Shown: positions 32,418 through 32,952 of the stretch, piece by piece
How positions within the stretch are numbered: position 1 is the first letter of the stretch
Layout: every line of letters begins with the position of its first letter
Assembly (NCBI GenBank): GCA_009778955.1
Contig: WRFD01000004.1
Location: 1 to 32,952, forward strand
DNA length: 32,952 nucleotides
Direction of reading: 5' to 3'
Source of the DNA: Desulfobulbus sp.
GTDB taxonomy: Bacteria; Desulfobacterota; Desulfobulbia; Desulfobulbales; Desulfobulbaceae
Made by a program: the position numbers and the translations under genes
Notes under the pieces: model-generated
Told to the model about the DNA's origin: nothing
Databases searched by the model: none
Seen by the model: only the letters and a program-made list of their open reading frames with translations

Positions 32418-32952
32418 ATGCCAACCTTGCGAAAAGACAGGATTGGATGGTGGGCCAGAGTGGTTATATACGGCAGGCAGATAGCCAGCCGGATGTTTCC
32501 TCCTGGCTGGAAAGGCGGCCCAGAGTGGCGGGCCGCCAAGGAATGGGAAGAAGATGAGCGCAAAAAGGCGATGGAGGGAAGGAAGATCCTTTCGGCCTCA
32601 GAGCTGCTCTTGGCGTGGGGGGGGCATATCTTGCCCATGTCCAGCGCACCATGTCGCGGCAGACCTTGATGGAAAAACAAAGTGTGATGCGTGATTTCTG
32701 CGCATTCTGCCGCTCAGAAGGCATTACCTCGCTGGAGGGCGTGACCAAGCCCAGGGTGCATGCCTATTTGTCAGGCGTTGCGGATCGGCGCGGCCCTCAT
32801 CGGTCCAACGTCTACCGCAAGAACCTTTTGGCGGCCAGCAAAGGGAGCGGTGGCTGCCCATGCATCCGGAACTGGCGCGGGCCTTGGCATGGTGGTGCGA
32901 TGTGCGACCCGCTCGACCGGCCAATGTGTTTATGCAAGTTCAAAACGATACG
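32418..32952 (+). pseudogene. Tyrosine recombinase (phage-type integrase), frameshifted and cut by the window end
   Basis: Starts at ATG 32418 (MPTLRKDRIGWWARVVIYGR) with the arm-type N-terminus of XerC/phage integrase relatives. GPEWRAAKEWEEDERKKAME follows in the same frame. At a G8 run (about 32617-32624) the frame changes and continues as YLAHVQRTMSRQTLMEKQSV then MRDFCAFCRSEGITSLEGVT, the core-binding SAM-like domain, and VYRKNLLAA. Near 32833 a second shift leads to RWLPMHPELARALAWWCDVR and ANVFMQVQ. The catalytic domain (R-H-R-Y) lies outside the window. Two frameshifts suggest decay, or base-calling errors at the homopolymer. It probably marks a mobile element that extends to the right. 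Confidence 0.65.

Noticed and set aside
1-32952. CRISPR arrays, rRNA and tRNA genes
   Set aside because: No regularly spaced repeats and no tRNA- or rRNA-like segments were noticed on reading; a tRNAscan or Rfam run was not possible.

Overview
The window looks like a chromosome segment of a GC-rich, strictly anaerobic bacterium, most likely a Desulfobacterota (Desulfobulbus-like) lineage. The reasons are a complete-looking anaerobic (cobalt-early) corrin block with cbiK, a CbiE/CbiT fusion, a carboxy(nor)spermidine polyamine route, and a DUF4388 protein. This placement is inferred from gene content only.

Layout. (1) 1-9510, plus strand: the 3' part of speA, a GNAT acetyltransferase, a decayed lipoprotein gene in an AT-rich gap, carboxynorspermidine dehydrogenase and decarboxylase, an M24 peptidase, a DUF4388 protein, a group II PLP decarboxylase and a helix-turn-helix/coiled-coil protein. 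SpeA, the dehydrogenase and NspC form an arginine-to-spermidine (or norspermidine) route; the PLP decarboxylase may supply a diamine. (2) 9574-21314, plus strand: a sigma70-type promoter, a cobalamin riboswitch and an intrinsic terminator lead one long overlapping operon. It encodes CbiK, an ABC importer (permease, ATPase, binding protein), CbiA, CbiC, CbiD, CbiET, CbiL, CbiF, CbiG and CbiH. These make cobyrinate a,c-diamide from sirohydrochlorin, but no cbiJ is seen here. (3) 21339-28820: a lower-GC accessory island, mostly on the minus strand. It holds a restriction-modification operon (vsr, C5 cytosine methyltransferase, DUF4928 protein) followed by a 622-aa protein with two RlaP-type nucleotidyltransferase domains, then an unknown ORF and a DUF3841 gene broken by at least three frameshifts. 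Next come an IS630 remnant, a small secreted DUF5329 protein and an IS5-type transposase remnant. (4) 28823-31977, minus strand: core genes pyrC, yciH (SUI1) and nhaB. (5) 31978-32952: palindromic repeats and a frameshifted tyrosine recombinase that runs off the end.

The most novel candidate is the tandem nucleotidyltransferase placed directly behind a restriction-modification operon, next to the decaying DUF3841 module. Small regulatory structures also stand out: a hairpin that buries the start site of the IS630 transposase remnant, and a perfect 12-bp inverted repeat upstream of vsr. Several broken genes shift frame at homopolymer runs (T6, A8, G8), so true decay and sequencing error must be told apart.
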